From Natronospira bacteriovora (lineage in GTDB: Bacteria > Pseudomonadota > Gammaproteobacteria > Natronospirales > Natronospiraceae), in the NCBI RefSeq assembly GCF_030848495.1, contig NZ_JAVDDT010000002.1, positions 310,001-374,000 on the forward strand: a DNA stretch of 64,000 nucleotides, in the 5' to 3' direction. Of the stretch, positions 8,161-15,928 are shown one piece after another. The notes beneath the pieces were generated by a model, which saw only the letters and a program-made list of their open reading frames with translations, did no database searches and was not told where the DNA came from. Position 1 is the stretch's first letter; each line of letters starts with the position of its first letter. A program made the translations under genes and the position numbers.

Positions 8161-8180
8161 ATATTAGATAACACTAATAT
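8161..8180. promoter_or_regulatory. Candidate persulfide-repressor operator, perfect dyad
   Basis: Perfect seven-base arms ATATTAG (8161-8167) and CTAATAT (8174-8180) around a six-base spacer. It overlaps the -10 box of the dioxygenase promoter. It shares the core ATTAG-N6-CTAAT with 6997-7012. Confidence 0.75.
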
Positions 8181-8204
8181 GAAGGTTTGCCGACCATCTG
8201 TCAA
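8176..8204 (-). promoter_or_regulatory. Sigma-70 promoter of the persulfide dioxygenase gene
   Basis: On the minus strand a consensus TTGACA (8204..8199) is followed after 17 bases by CATATT (8181..8176). The operator-like dyad covers most of the -10 box, suggesting repression by promoter occlusion. Confidence 0.75.
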
Positions 8205-8315
8205 TGGGTTTTCGCTGGATCAAAGGGCTTTTGCTGCTTTGGCCAGGGCCGAGCGGCCGGGTCGGGGCGGGCCGAGGGCGCCCGCATGCTGGCGGCATGG
8301 GGCGCCCGATCCAGA

Positions 8316-8705
8316 TCATTCGTCGCGGATGGCGTCGGCCTCGGCCCTTCCGGGTTTGGCACCGCGGCCTTTCTTCAAATCTTTCTGCTTGTCCAGATAG
8401 GCGCGCAGGCGCTTCTCGGCCACCTTGAAGGTGCGGGTGAGCGCCTGGTGGGCGTCCTCGACCTTCTTGTCCGCCTCGTTCTGGGTGTGGTGCACGGCCA
8501 GTTCATGGCCGGGTACCCGCATGTCAATGCGGACTTCGTAGAGGTCGCCGGCCCCTTCGGTGCGGTGGGCGGCTTCGATGTAGACCCGGCAGGATTGCAG
8601 GGGCGGGCAGGCCTGTTCCAGCTTCTGGGCAGCTTCGCGGGCCCGTTCTTCCAGGGCATCGGAGTGGTCCATGTTGTGGAAATGAACCTCGAGGGGAAGT
8701 TGCAT
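8316..8705 (-). CDS. HPF/RaiA-family ribosome hibernation factor
   Basis: A 129-residue protein of the ribosome-associated inhibitor family. It opens with MQLPLEVHFHNMDHSDALEE, the beta-alpha start of the fold; HTQNEADKKVEDAHQAL forms the second helix, with a lysine-rich tail (LDKQKDLKKGRG). Such proteins bind the decoding centre of idle ribosomes and promote dimerisation or silencing. The start at 8705 follows a GGAGG site, and upstream in-frame codons lack family similarity. It is longer than E. coli HPF (95 residues) because of the charged tail, but lacks the dimerisation domain of long HPF. It is divergently oriented from gltX. Confidence 0.85.
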   Translation of the reverse strand: MQLPLEVHFHNMDHSDALEERAREAAQKLEQACPPLQSCRVYIEAAHRTEGAGDLYEVRIDMRVPGHELAVHHTQNEADKKVEDAHQALTRTFKVAEKRLRAYLDKQKDLKKGRGAKPGRAEADAIRDE

Positions 8706-8865
8706 GATGCCTCCTTGGTATTGGGGTGGTCGGCCGGGTTGGCGCGGTGCGCCCTTTCGACCCGTCCTGTCTCTTACCATGGGGTGAATGAGGGGCAAGT
8801 TCAAGCTGCCGGAGTGGGGCGCTTGTCTGCTAAAATGCCCCCTTTTTGTCCGCTGGAGGATTGGC

Positions 8866-10278
8866 ATGACCATTCGCACCCGGTTCGCACCCAGCCCGAC
8901 CGGTTTTCTGCATATCGGCGGCGCCCGCACGGCGTTGTTCTGCTGGCTGCATGCCCGCAAGCACCAGGGCAAGTTCGTCCTGCGTATCGAAGATACCGAC
9001 CGGGAGCGATCCACCGAGGAATCGGTGCAGGCCATTCTGGATGGCATGGAATGGATGGGTCTGGATTATGACGAAGGCCCCTTCTACCAGACCCAGCGAT
9101 TTGATCGTTACAAGGAGCTGATCGACAAGCTGCTGGAAGAAGGCAAGGCCTACCGCTGCTATTGCACCCGGGAAGAACTGGACGAGATGCGTGAGGCCCA
9201 GCGTGCGCGCAAGGAAAAGCCCCGTTATGACGGTCGCTGCCGTGAGCGCACCGAGCCCCGCGAGGGGGTCGAGCCGGTGATTCGTTTCCGCAATCCCCAG
9301 GAAGGGGCGGTCATCTTCGACGACCAGGTTCGAGGCACCGTGACCTTCAACAACAGCGAGCTGGATGATCTGATCATTGCCCGCTCCGATGGTACCCCCA
9401 CCTACAACTTCACGGTGGTGGTGGATGACATGGATATGAAGATCACCCATGTCATTCGCGGTGATGATCACCTGAACAACACTCCGCGCCAGATCAACAT
9501 GATCAAGGCCCTGGGTGGTGAGCCGCCGGTTTACGCCCATGTGCCGATGATCCTGGGTGCGGATGGTGCGCGGCTCTCCAAGCGGCACGGTGCGGTCAGT
9601 GTGCTGCAGTATCGGGAACAGGGGTATCTGCCTGAAGCGCTGATCAATTACCTGGTTCGTCTTGGGTGGTCTCATGGGGATCAGGAGATCTTCAGCCGGG
9701 AGGAAATGGTCGAGCACTTCGAGATTGAAGACGTGAATCGCTCGGCATCGACCTTCAACCCGGAGAAGCTGCTGTGGCTGAACCAGCATTACATCAAGTC
9801 CAGCGAACCGGCCCGGGTGGCGGTCGCCCTCAAGCCCCTGCTGCAGGCCCGCGGCTGCGAGGTGGAAGAGGGGCCGATGCTGGAAGCCATCGTGCGTTCC
9901 CAGCAGGAGCGGGCCAAGACGCTGGTGGAAATGGCGGACAACAGCCTGTTCTTCTATCGTGAGTTTGACGAGTTCGACGAGAAGGCGGCGAAGAAGAATC
10001 TTCGTCCTGTGGCTGAAGCACCGCTCAAGGCCGTGCGTGACGAGCTGGCCGCCCTGGATGACTGGCAGCCGGAAAAGATTCATGCGCTTGTGAATGCGGT
10101 TGCCGAAGCCCAGGAGCTCAAGCTTGGCAAGGTTGCCCAGCCCATTCGTGTCGCGGTGTCCGGTGGGCCGGTATCACCGCCCATTGATGAAACCCTGTCC
10201 CTGCTTGGCAAGGAAACCACACTGGCGCGTATTGATCGTGCACTGGCCTTCATTGCCGAACGCGTGGCGTCCGAGTAA
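8866..10278 (+). CDS. gltX: Glutamyl-tRNA synthetase
   Basis: A 470-residue class I aminoacyl-tRNA synthetase that charges tRNA-Glu. The HIGH-type motif is [16 protein letters not shown] near the N terminus and the KMSKS-type motif is RLSKRHGA at about residues 237-244. Length matches bacterial GltX. The ATG at 8866 has GGAGGA seven bases upstream; the frame is open further upstream but without similarity. A TAAAAT -10-like box lies at 8831. Downstream are genes for tRNA-Ala and for tRNA-Glu, the substrate of this enzyme, an arrangement also seen in pseudomonads. Confidence 0.97.
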   Translation: MTIRTRFAPSPTGFLHIGGARTALFCWLHARKHQGKFVLRIEDTDRERSTEESVQAILDGMEWMGLDYDEGPFYQTQRFDRYKELIDKLLEEGKAYRCYCTREELDEMREAQRARKEKPRYDGRCRERTEPREGVEPVIRFRNPQEGAVIFDDQVRGTVTFNNSELDDLIIARSDGTPTYNFTVVVDDMDMKITHVIRGDDHLNNTPRQINMIKALGGEPPVYAHVPMILGADGARLSKRHGAVSVLQYREQGYLPEALINYLVRLGWSHGDQEIFSREEMVEHFEIEDVNRSASTFNPEKLLWLNQHYIKSSEPARVAVALKPLLQARGCEVEEGPMLEAIVRSQQERAKTLVEMADNSLFFYREFDEFDEKAAKKNLRPVAEAPLKAVRDELAALDDWQPEKIHALVNAVAEAQELKLGKVAQPIRVAVSGGPVSPPIDETLSLLGKETTLARIDRALAFIAERVASE

Positions 10279-10307
10279 AAAAATCGGGGTGGCCGGGTGA
10301 CAGGCGC

Positions 10308-10336
10308 TTGACAGCCCCGCCCGGCTACTGCAAAAT
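10308..10336 (+). promoter_or_regulatory. Promoter of the tRNA-Ala/tRNA-Glu unit
   Basis: TTGACA (10308-10313) and CAAAAT (10331-10336) are separated by 17 bases. The start would lie about 45 bases before tRNA-Ala. Confidence 0.7.
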
Positions 10337-10389
10337 GCGCGCCTCGTTGAGAGCGGTTGTTCGCAACGGCTGGCAACGCAAGAATTTTC

Positions 10390-10465
10390 GGGGCCATAGC
10401 TCAGCTGGGAGAGCGCCTGCATGGCATGCAGGAGGTCGGCGGTTCGATCCCGCCTGGCTCCACCA
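10390..10465 (+). tRNA. tRNA-Ala (GGC)
   Basis: A 76-base cloverleaf with encoded CCA. The acceptor GGGGCCA pairs with TGGCTCC, the anticodon stem is CCTGC/GCAGG, and the loop ATGGCAT gives anticodon GGC. The T arm contains GGTTCGATCC. Confidence 0.97.
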
Positions 10466-10505
10466 AACAAAAGCTAGGCCTGCAGAAGTTATTGAAGGTT
10501 TCTGC

Positions 10506-10581
10506 GTCCCCATCGTCTAGAGGCCTAGGACACCGCCCTTTCACGGCGGCGACCGGGGTTCGAATCCCCGTGGGGACGCCA
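10506..10581 (+). tRNA. tRNA-Glu (TTC)
   Basis: A 76-base cloverleaf with encoded CCA. The acceptor GTCCCCA pairs with TGGGGAC, the anticodon stem is CCGCC/GGCGG, and the loop CTTTCAC gives anticodon TTC. It is co-transcribed with tRNA-Ala 40 bases upstream. Confidence 0.97.
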
Positions 10582-10585
10582 CTCT

Positions 10586-10620
10586 AAAAACACCGGCCAT
10601 CTGGCCGGTGTTTTTTTTTT
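10586..10620 (+). terminator. Rho-independent terminator after tRNA-Glu
   Basis: CACCGGCC (10591-10598) and GGCCGGTG (10603-10610) form an eight-base stem with a four-base loop, followed by ten T residues. Confidence 0.95.
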
Positions 10621-10693
10621 GCCGGGAATTGGCAAATCGCTGGGATGAGGGCACTTGGGTCAGTCGCCGAGGCTCTTTCGGGCGCAGGCTGGA

Positions 10694-11332
10694 TCAGCGG
10701 CAAGCGGGGAGACGGTTTGCCAGCGATGTGGTCATGATTCTCCCCGCGCCCATGTAATACAGGTACTCGGTCCAGAGCGTGACTGCATGCGGATTGCTGC
10801 TTTCCGGTACCAGCAGGAAGGCCGTCCAGCGGCTGCCAGCCAGCCGATCCTCCGGGAGGTCGCCCAGAGCAGGCAGGCCGGCTGCCTCCGGATTCAGTGC
10901 CAGGTAGAGGCAGCGGGTGCCGCTACTGCGGCGGAAACGATCGGCGACCAGCGGCAGGGCAAGCTCCAGGTTCACCCACTGATCCTCCCCGGATACCGCC
11001 AGGTGGTGGCGTAGCTGGCGCAACTGCCGGGTGGCGGCGAGAGGGCGGTCGGGAAGATCCAGATGGGCCAGTACCTCGTCGTTCCCGTCACCGGGGCGCG
11101 TTCCGAGCAGCAGGCGGTCACCCGGCTGGCGTGCCTGCAGATAGTGCCGCTCAAGTTGTTCCAGTTGATCCGCATGTCGGTGGCCAGGCAGGCTGGCGTG
11201 GTCGATGACCAGGGCAGTCAGTGGGGCCGCGTCGTGTCGGGGTGTCTCCGGGCTGCCTTCGCAAGCCGCAAGCTGTGCGGCAACCACGACCAGGACCGTA
11301 ATCATGACGTGACGCGCGTGGCGGTGATTCAT
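10694..11332 (-). CDS. Putative lipoprotein of unknown function
   Basis: A 212-residue protein with a lipoprotein signal: a basic start (MNHRHARH), a hydrophobic core and the lipobox LAAC with Cys24. The mature part is rich in leucine, histidine and arginine. Visible stretches include QLEQLERHYLQARQPGDRLLLG, WTAFLLVPES and WTEYLYYMGAGR. No known domain was recognised. Its start overlaps the stop of the upstream membrane-protein gene by four bases (ATGA), so the two are translationally coupled and probably act together at the cell envelope. Confidence 0.72.
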   Translation of the reverse strand: MNHRHARHVMITVLVVVAAQLAACEGSPETPRHDAAPLTALVIDHASLPGHRHADQLEQLERHYLQARQPGDRLLLGTRPGDGNDEVLAHLDLPDRPLAATRQLRQLRHHLAVSGEDQWVNLELALPLVADRFRRSSGTRCLYLALNPEAAGLPALGDLPEDRLAGSRWTAFLLVPESSNPHAVTLWTEYLYYMGAGRIMTTSLANRLPACR

Positions 11333-12741
11333 TCCTCGCCTCCACCCAGCGATGGCTCGCGCCGACGGAATCGGCGCTCCAGGCTCAGGGGAATGACAAT
11401 CAGAAGGTCGTAGACATAGGCCAGCAGGTGTCCGGTGCTGGAGACCAGGCGGGCCAACAGCCGGAACACGATGGTGAGCATGCCGGCCAGCCAGCTCCCA
11501 GACAGCAGCAGCACAATGCGTGCGGTCTGGAAGAAGGACTCCACCGCCGGTATGAGTACCACGAAAGTCAGCGGCAGCACGAAGCCCATGATCATTTGCG
11601 CCAGCGACGGTACCCAGCGCAATTCCGGGCTGCCCCGGGAAATGCCGTCTTCCAGTTCACGGGCCAGCCATTCGGCTTCCAGATGAATGCTGTCCCGGAG
11701 CAGGGCGAGGCTGGCTTCGCTGGCCGCCAGCATTACCAGCAGCAGGCTGGATACCAGCAGCAGACCCTGGCGCGCCCGGCTGCCCAGGCGGCTTATGCTC
11801 GCGATCATTCGAGTCAGTCCGGCACTGTCGGCGACCAGGGTGGCCATGGCCAGTTGGGCCAGGACCAGCACCACGGCAATCAGGGCGGCTGCGGCGAAGG
11901 GGCCGATGGTGGCTGTGGAGCCGACCACTTCCTGCAGGGGGCTGGCCGCTAGGTGGTAGTTCACCAGCGCAACCAGCACCGTGATGCCGGCCAGGGTGGC
12001 GCCCACGAACAAGTGCAGCGCCAGCCAGCTGCGCAGGCGAGCAGTCAGCGAGCGGCGCTGGTTCTGGACGGTTTCGAATCGACGAATGCTGCGGTCGCTG
12101 CGATTCAGGCGGCCTGACAGGCGCTCCAGGCCGTCACCCAGGGTTTCCAGATGACGTTCGATGCGAGACCAGCGAGGCCGCAGGCGGGTCAGGGTCTGGT
12201 TGGCCTCCTGGGCCTGGCGCCCGTGTTCGTGGGCCAGCTCCTTGCCAACCCGTTCGATGCTGGTGCGAATTGAAGCCAGGGTTTCCTTCAATGCCGGGTC
12301 GGCACCCTGCTCGATGCTGGAAACCCGCTCCACCAGTTCTCCCCAGGTGGATGGCGGTGGCGGCATTTCGGGGGCTTCCTGGTAGTCCCGTTCAATCTGG
12401 CGGATGTCCTCACTCAGGGCATCACTGATGTCCGGAAAGTGTTTCAGCAGACGGTCGACCTCGGCCCGGAGTGCGGTGATCTCCCGGCTGGCCAGGCGAG
12501 CCTGATGATCGGCAACCAGGATCAGCGTGGCGCGGCGGGCACCCCGATCCAGCTGACGTGACCACAGCTGAAGGGCACGTGTGGCGACGCGCAGCCAGGC
12601 CGCGATGGCGCGGCTGGCCCCGATCAGGATCTCGTGGGCGGTGTTTCGTGCCAGGAACAGCAGCAGCATGGCGACCACGATGAGGACGGCGATGTCGATC
12701 CACCAGGCGCCGCTCACGGGGAACTGCTCGGAGATGGGCAT
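11329..12741 (-). CDS. Multi-pass membrane protein with cytoplasmic or periplasmic coiled coil, unknown
   Basis: A 470-residue protein. A membrane segment at about residues 15-31 is followed by a long charged helical stretch (about 65-240) with heptad-like patterns, such as SREITALRAEVDRLLKHF and RIERHLETLGDGLERLSGRL, suggesting a coiled coil. Several further membrane segments follow between about 244 and 440, and the tail is basic (LERRFRRRE). No family was recognised. It may be a stress- or force-responsive envelope protein by its layout, but that is a guess. The lipoprotein gene overlaps its 3' end. An FNR-like box sits about 130 bases upstream. Confidence 0.7.
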   Translation of the reverse strand: MPISEQFPVSGAWWIDIAVLIVVAMLLLFLARNTAHEILIGASRAIAAWLRVATRALQLWSRQLDRGARRATLILVADHQARLASREITALRAEVDRLLKHFPDISDALSEDIRQIERDYQEAPEMPPPPSTWGELVERVSSIEQGADPALKETLASIRTSIERVGKELAHEHGRQAQEANQTLTRLRPRWSRIERHLETLGDGLERLSGRLNRSDRSIRRFETVQNQRRSLTARLRSWLALHLFVGATLAGITVLVALVNYHLAASPLQEVVGSTATIGPFAAAALIAVVLVLAQLAMATLVADSAGLTRMIASISRLGSRARQGLLLVSSLLLVMLAASEASLALLRDSIHLEAEWLARELEDGISRGSPELRWVPSLAQMIMGFVLPLTFVVLIPAVESFFQTARIVLLLSGSWLAGMLTIVFRLLARLVSSTGHLLAYVYDLLIVIPLSLERRFRRREPSLGGGEE

Positions 12742-12872
12742 TGTGCTTCCCTTTGTTGCCTTCTTGTGTCGCGGGACGGAGTTGGCTTTCCATCTGGCGT
12801 TCGCATCCCAGTTTAGCAGCCCGGCAGGATGTGACGACCCTCCCGGCGTCGGCCATGGCCCGGGTGATGGAT

Positions 12873-12886
12873 TTGATTAATATCAA
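12873..12886. promoter_or_regulatory. FNR/ANR-type binding site
   Basis: TTGAT-TAAT-ATCAA is a perfect match to the FNR-family consensus TTGAT-N4-ATCAA. It lies in the 389-base gap between the divergent membrane-protein gene (minus) and the HD-GYP gene (plus). The -10 candidates (12815..12810 minus, 13002-13007 plus) are not at classic class II spacing, so the regulated gene is uncertain. Confidence 0.6.
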
Positions 12887-13001
12887 GCCAAGGTGGTCGG
12901 TTGCCAGGCGGGTTGATCCCGCTGGTCGGCAAAACTGCACCGGTGGGGATGAACACGGGGTAGCGGTATCAAGGCGAGGCAGTGGCGGCCGATACCCATG
13001 C

Positions 13002-13007
13002 TATACT
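13002..13007 (+). promoter_or_regulatory. Extended -10 promoter element for the HD-GYP gene
   Basis: TATACT preceded by TGC forms an extended -10 (TGN-TATACT). No good -35 is visible. The rest of the 12742-13130 gap shows only this element and the FNR-like box. Confidence 0.5.
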
Positions 13008-13130
13008 CCTTGCGAACTTCCGCCTGACCGATTCCCAGGCCAGGTTTGCAGGATTCCCGGGGGGGGTGCGTCCGACAGGTTTCGCGAGCCGATCGCGGAT
13101 TGACGCGCTTTGCGTCTGGAGAAAACTGGT

Positions 13131-14366
13131 ATGAAATGCAAACTTCGGGTAACGGACGTCTCAACCGGCATGTATGTGGCCGAGCTGGATCGCCCCTGGC
13201 TGGAATCCCCCTTCCTGTTCCAGGGGTTCGTGGTCGAGTCCCGTCGCGAACTTGCCCAGCTGCGGGAAACCTGTCAGTACGTCTATGTGAATCCGGAGCG
13301 TTCCCGCTCCGACCTCCAGTCGAAGATTCGCCGCCTTGCCGTTCTTGATCGGGGCGAGGGCGCCGCCGCCCATGCTGCGGAACCCCCGGCCGAGCACCGT
13401 TTTCGTGCCTTCAAGCGTGAGCTGGCCCGGGCGCTGGATATCCGTGAAAAGACCCGGCAGTACCTGGACGTGCTGATGGACGATGCCCGCCTGGGCAAGC
13501 ATGTGAGCATTCAGGGCGTGCACACCGTGGTCACCGAAATGCTCGACACCATCCTCATCAATCCGGCAGCCACCCTGTGGCTGATTCAGTTGCGGGACAA
13601 GGACGAGCACACGGCCCTGCACAGCATCAATACTTCGGTGCTGAGCATGATTTTCGCCCGCCACGAGGGCATGAATCGTGAAGACATCGAGACCATCGGC
13701 ATGGGGGCGCTATTGCATGATATCGGCAAGGTGCGCATGCCCAAGTCGGTGCTCATGAAGGATGGCCCTCTGGATCGGGAAGAATGGGACATGATGCGCT
13801 CTCACGCCGAGCAGGGCCATCGCATGCTCAATCAGTCCGGCGGCGTGTCCGAGCAGGTCAAGACCATCGTGCTCCAGCACCACGAGCGTCTGGATGGCAG
13901 TGGTTATCCCCAGCATCTGCACGACAATCAGATCGATCGCATGGCCCTGATGGTGGGGCTGGTGGATGCCTATGACGCCATGACCGGTGACTGGCCCAAT
14001 TCGCCGCCCATTTCCCCCCACAAGGCCCTTGCCAGCCTGCGCAAGACCGCCGGGGCCCAGTTCGGCGTGGAGCTGATCGAGCGCTTCATTCGCTGCATGG
14101 GTGTTTACCCCATCGGCACCGTCGTTCGTCTGACCACCGGTGCCAAGGGCATCGTGGTGTCCCACAACCGCGCCAGTCGCCTCAAGCCGGTCCTGATGAT
14201 GGTGGAAGACCCGCGCGGGGAACCCTATCGCAAGCGCCCGCTGGTGGATCTGGCTTCGCAGAAGGGTGAGTCCGCGGGCAACTGGCAGATTCAGCAGGCT
14301 CTGGATCCGCATGATTTCGGTGATGAACGTCTGCGCTCGATCACGGCAGCGGAATCACTGATCTGA
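13131..14366 (+). CDS. HD-GYP domain c-di-GMP phosphodiesterase with DUF3391 N-terminal domain
   Basis: A 411-residue protein. The N-terminal ~110 residues (KCKLRVTDVSTGMYVAELDRPWLESPF) match the DUF3391 domain that commonly precedes HD-GYP. The catalytic domain keeps an intact set of motifs: LLHDIGKVRMP (His-Asp at 196-197) and HHERLDGSGYP (250-260), so it should hydrolyse cyclic di-GMP. A C-terminal region follows (GTVVRLTTGAKGIVVSHN). The start at 13131 has GGAGA upstream; a TTG seven codons earlier is less likely. It contributes, with the GGDEF protein at 25038-26192, to c-di-GMP turnover. A stem-loop at 14414-14446 likely ends its transcript. Confidence 0.92.
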   Translation: MKCKLRVTDVSTGMYVAELDRPWLESPFLFQGFVVESRRELAQLRETCQYVYVNPERSRSDLQSKIRRLAVLDRGEGAAAHAAEPPAEHRFRAFKRELARALDIREKTRQYLDVLMDDARLGKHVSIQGVHTVVTEMLDTILINPAATLWLIQLRDKDEHTALHSINTSVLSMIFARHEGMNREDIETIGMGALLHDIGKVRMPKSVLMKDGPLDREEWDMMRSHAEQGHRMLNQSGGVSEQVKTIVLQHHERLDGSGYPQHLHDNQIDRMALMVGLVDAYDAMTGDWPNSPPISPHKALASLRKTAGAQFGVELIERFIRCMGVYPIGTVVRLTTGAKGIVVSHNRASRLKPVLMMVEDPRGEPYRKRPLVDLASQKGESAGNWQIQQALDPHDFGDERLRSITAAESLI

Positions 14367-14413
14367 TACAGAGCCTTCCTGGAACCGGGTGGATACCTTT
14401 CGCCCGTCCGTAC

Positions 14414-14446
14414 AGCCCGCAACCCGGGTTGAACGGGCGGGCTTTC
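14414..14446 (+). terminator. Probable terminator after the HD-GYP gene
   Basis: AGCCCGC (14414-14420) pairs with GCGGGCT (14437-14443) around an inner palindrome AACCCGGGTT, followed by TTTCT. The T-tract is short. Confidence 0.6.
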
Positions 14447-14542
14447 TCCATTTTCAGGGCGCTCGCCATGGAGGCGACAGACCGGGAGCGGGGGCAATGA
14501 AAGGGATTCGGCATTCAATGTCACTCGTTTCCGGCCAATCCA

Positions 14543-14571
14543 TTGATCAGGGCTTCCCAAACTGCTAAAAC
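14543..14571 (+). promoter_or_regulatory. Promoter of the ParM-like gene
   Basis: TTGATC (14543-14548) and TAAAAC (14566-14571) with a 17-base spacer and a TGC extension before the -10. A GC-rich hairpin (14587-14611) lies in the predicted 5' leader. Confidence 0.55.
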
Positions 14572-14645
14572 TACAGAGGTAATGTGTCGGGGCCCCGGAC
14601 AAGGCCCCCGAGTCACCCAAACTAGCGAGCCAAGGGGGTTACGCA

Positions 14646-15710
14646 GTGGAACGATGCATCGGTCTCGACCTTGGTTACGGTTTCGTCAAAGTCTTTGATG
14701 GCCGTGACAGCCATTCCTTCCCCTCGGTGGTGGGCGAAGGCGGATCTGGTACACCCATGTCCCTCGGCTTTCGCAAGCCGCGCGTGACAGAGGATCTGCG
14801 TGTCACCGTCGGCGGGAAGTCCTATTTCCTCGGGGATCTGGCCATTCGCCATTCCCGCATTGCCCATCGCGGTCTGTCCGCCACCCGCACCGAGGGCAAT
14901 GACATCAAGATCCTGTTCCTCGGTGCACTGAGCCTCTATTGCACCGATCCCATGAACAGTTTCTACGTGGTCACTGGCCTGCCACCGGGGCGCATGCACA
15001 TGGCGCATGAACTGGTAAACCTGATGCGTGGCGATCACCAGATCGTGCGTGAAATCGGCGGCAACCGCTTTGACTGCAACGTTCGTCTGGACAACATCGA
15101 AGTGGTGCCTCAGCCGGTGGGTACTTTCTGGTCCGAAGTGCTGGACCAGCAGGCCCGAATCCAGACGGACTCCCCGCTCATGAAAGGCCGTGTCGGCATC
15201 ATCGACATCGGCTTCCGTACCAGCGACCTGTCCACCATCATTGATGGTGACTACGCCCCGGCCTTTACCCGCACCGTGCCGATCGGCATTTCCGTGGGTT
15301 ACGACGGCATTTCTTCCGCCTTGGCCACCCAATATGGCCTGGAATGTGAAACCCACACGCTGGATGAGGCGGTGATCAACGGCAGCATCAACGTTTCAGG
15401 GCGGGAAGTGGACATTACCGGCCTGCGTGACCAGGTCTTTGGTGAAGTGGCCACCAAGCTGCTGGTGGAAATCCGCTCCCTGTGGCAGGTTGCCGGCTAT
15501 GACCACGTCCTGCTCACCGGTGGTGGCGGTCAGGTGCTCGAGAAGTACCTGAAAGAGCATATCCCGCAGCTGCGCCTGGTGGACGAGCCGGTTACGGCCA
15601 ATGCCCGTGGCTACTATCGTTGGGCCTACCACAATCTGCAGGGCAATCAGACGGCGGGTGAGGCCGAGCCCGCGGCCCGTGAACGAACCGCCGACGCGGA
15701 AAACTGGTAA
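14646..15710 (+). CDS. ParM/StbA-like bacterial actin homologue
   Basis: A 354-residue actin-fold ATPase. Phosphate-1 motif IGLDLGYGFVKV is at residues 5-16, phosphate-2 IIDIGFRTSDLS at 185-196 and the adenosine motif LLTGGGGQVLE at 289-299. These match ParM/Alp-type filament proteins that segregate plasmids, rather than MreB or FtsA. The GTG start has AAGGGGG eight bases upstream. No ParR-like gene or centromere-like repeat array is adjacent, and the gene is monocistronic, with its own promoter and a perfect terminator. It is therefore an orphan chromosomal actin; plasmid origin, integration or a new cellular role are all possible. The last 30 residues are charged and probably disordered. 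Confidence 0.85.
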   Translation: MERCIGLDLGYGFVKVFDGRDSHSFPSVVGEGGSGTPMSLGFRKPRVTEDLRVTVGGKSYFLGDLAIRHSRIAHRGLSATRTEGNDIKILFLGALSLYCTDPMNSFYVVTGLPPGRMHMAHELVNLMRGDHQIVREIGGNRFDCNVRLDNIEVVPQPVGTFWSEVLDQQARIQTDSPLMKGRVGIIDIGFRTSDLSTIIDGDYAPAFTRTVPIGISVGYDGISSALATQYGLECETHTLDEAVINGSINVSGREVDITGLRDQVFGEVATKLLVEIRSLWQVAGYDHVLLTGGGGQVLEKYLKEHIPQLRLVDEPVTANARGYYRWAYHNLQGNQTAGEAEPAARERTADAENW

Positions 15711-15750
15711 GGCCTGGGGCGGTTTCGCCCGACCAGGCAAGCAAGTAGCG

Positions 15751-15782
15751 CCGGCCCTGATCTGATCAGGGCCGGTTTTTTT
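15751..15782 (+). terminator. Terminator after the ParM-like gene
   Basis: CCGGCCCTGATC and GATCAGGGCCGG form a perfect 12-base stem around one base, followed by seven T residues (15776-15782). Confidence 0.93.
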
Positions 15783-15878
15783 GTGCCTCACCAAATGGCA
15801 CCGAAAAACGGGATTTCCATCCCGAAACTGTGACGACGTTCACGGCAATGACCCCTGTCTGGCAGTGAGACTGAAAGT

Positions 15879-15898
15879 GCCTTGCCCGTGGGCAAGGC
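15879..15898. repeat. Perfect 9-bp hairpin in the leader of the PGRP gene
   Basis: GCCTTGCCC (15879-15887) and GGGCAAGGC (15890-15898) flank a GT centre. It sits 30 bases before the chosen start codon, in the 5' leader, and abuts an upstream in-frame ATG at 15899. Function unknown. Confidence 0.5.
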
Positions 15899-15928
15899 AT
15901 GAAGTCTCGACAAGCTGAGGGGGAAATC

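Noticed and set aside
8830-10083. Long minus-strand open frame opposite gltX
   Set aside because: It is the antisense shadow of a clear synthetase gene in GC-rich DNA, with no ribosome site and no recognisable domain.
12873-12886. FNR box as a classic class II site for the HD-GYP gene
   Set aside because: The extended -10 at 13002 is about 120 bases away, not about 30, so only a looser assignment is justified.
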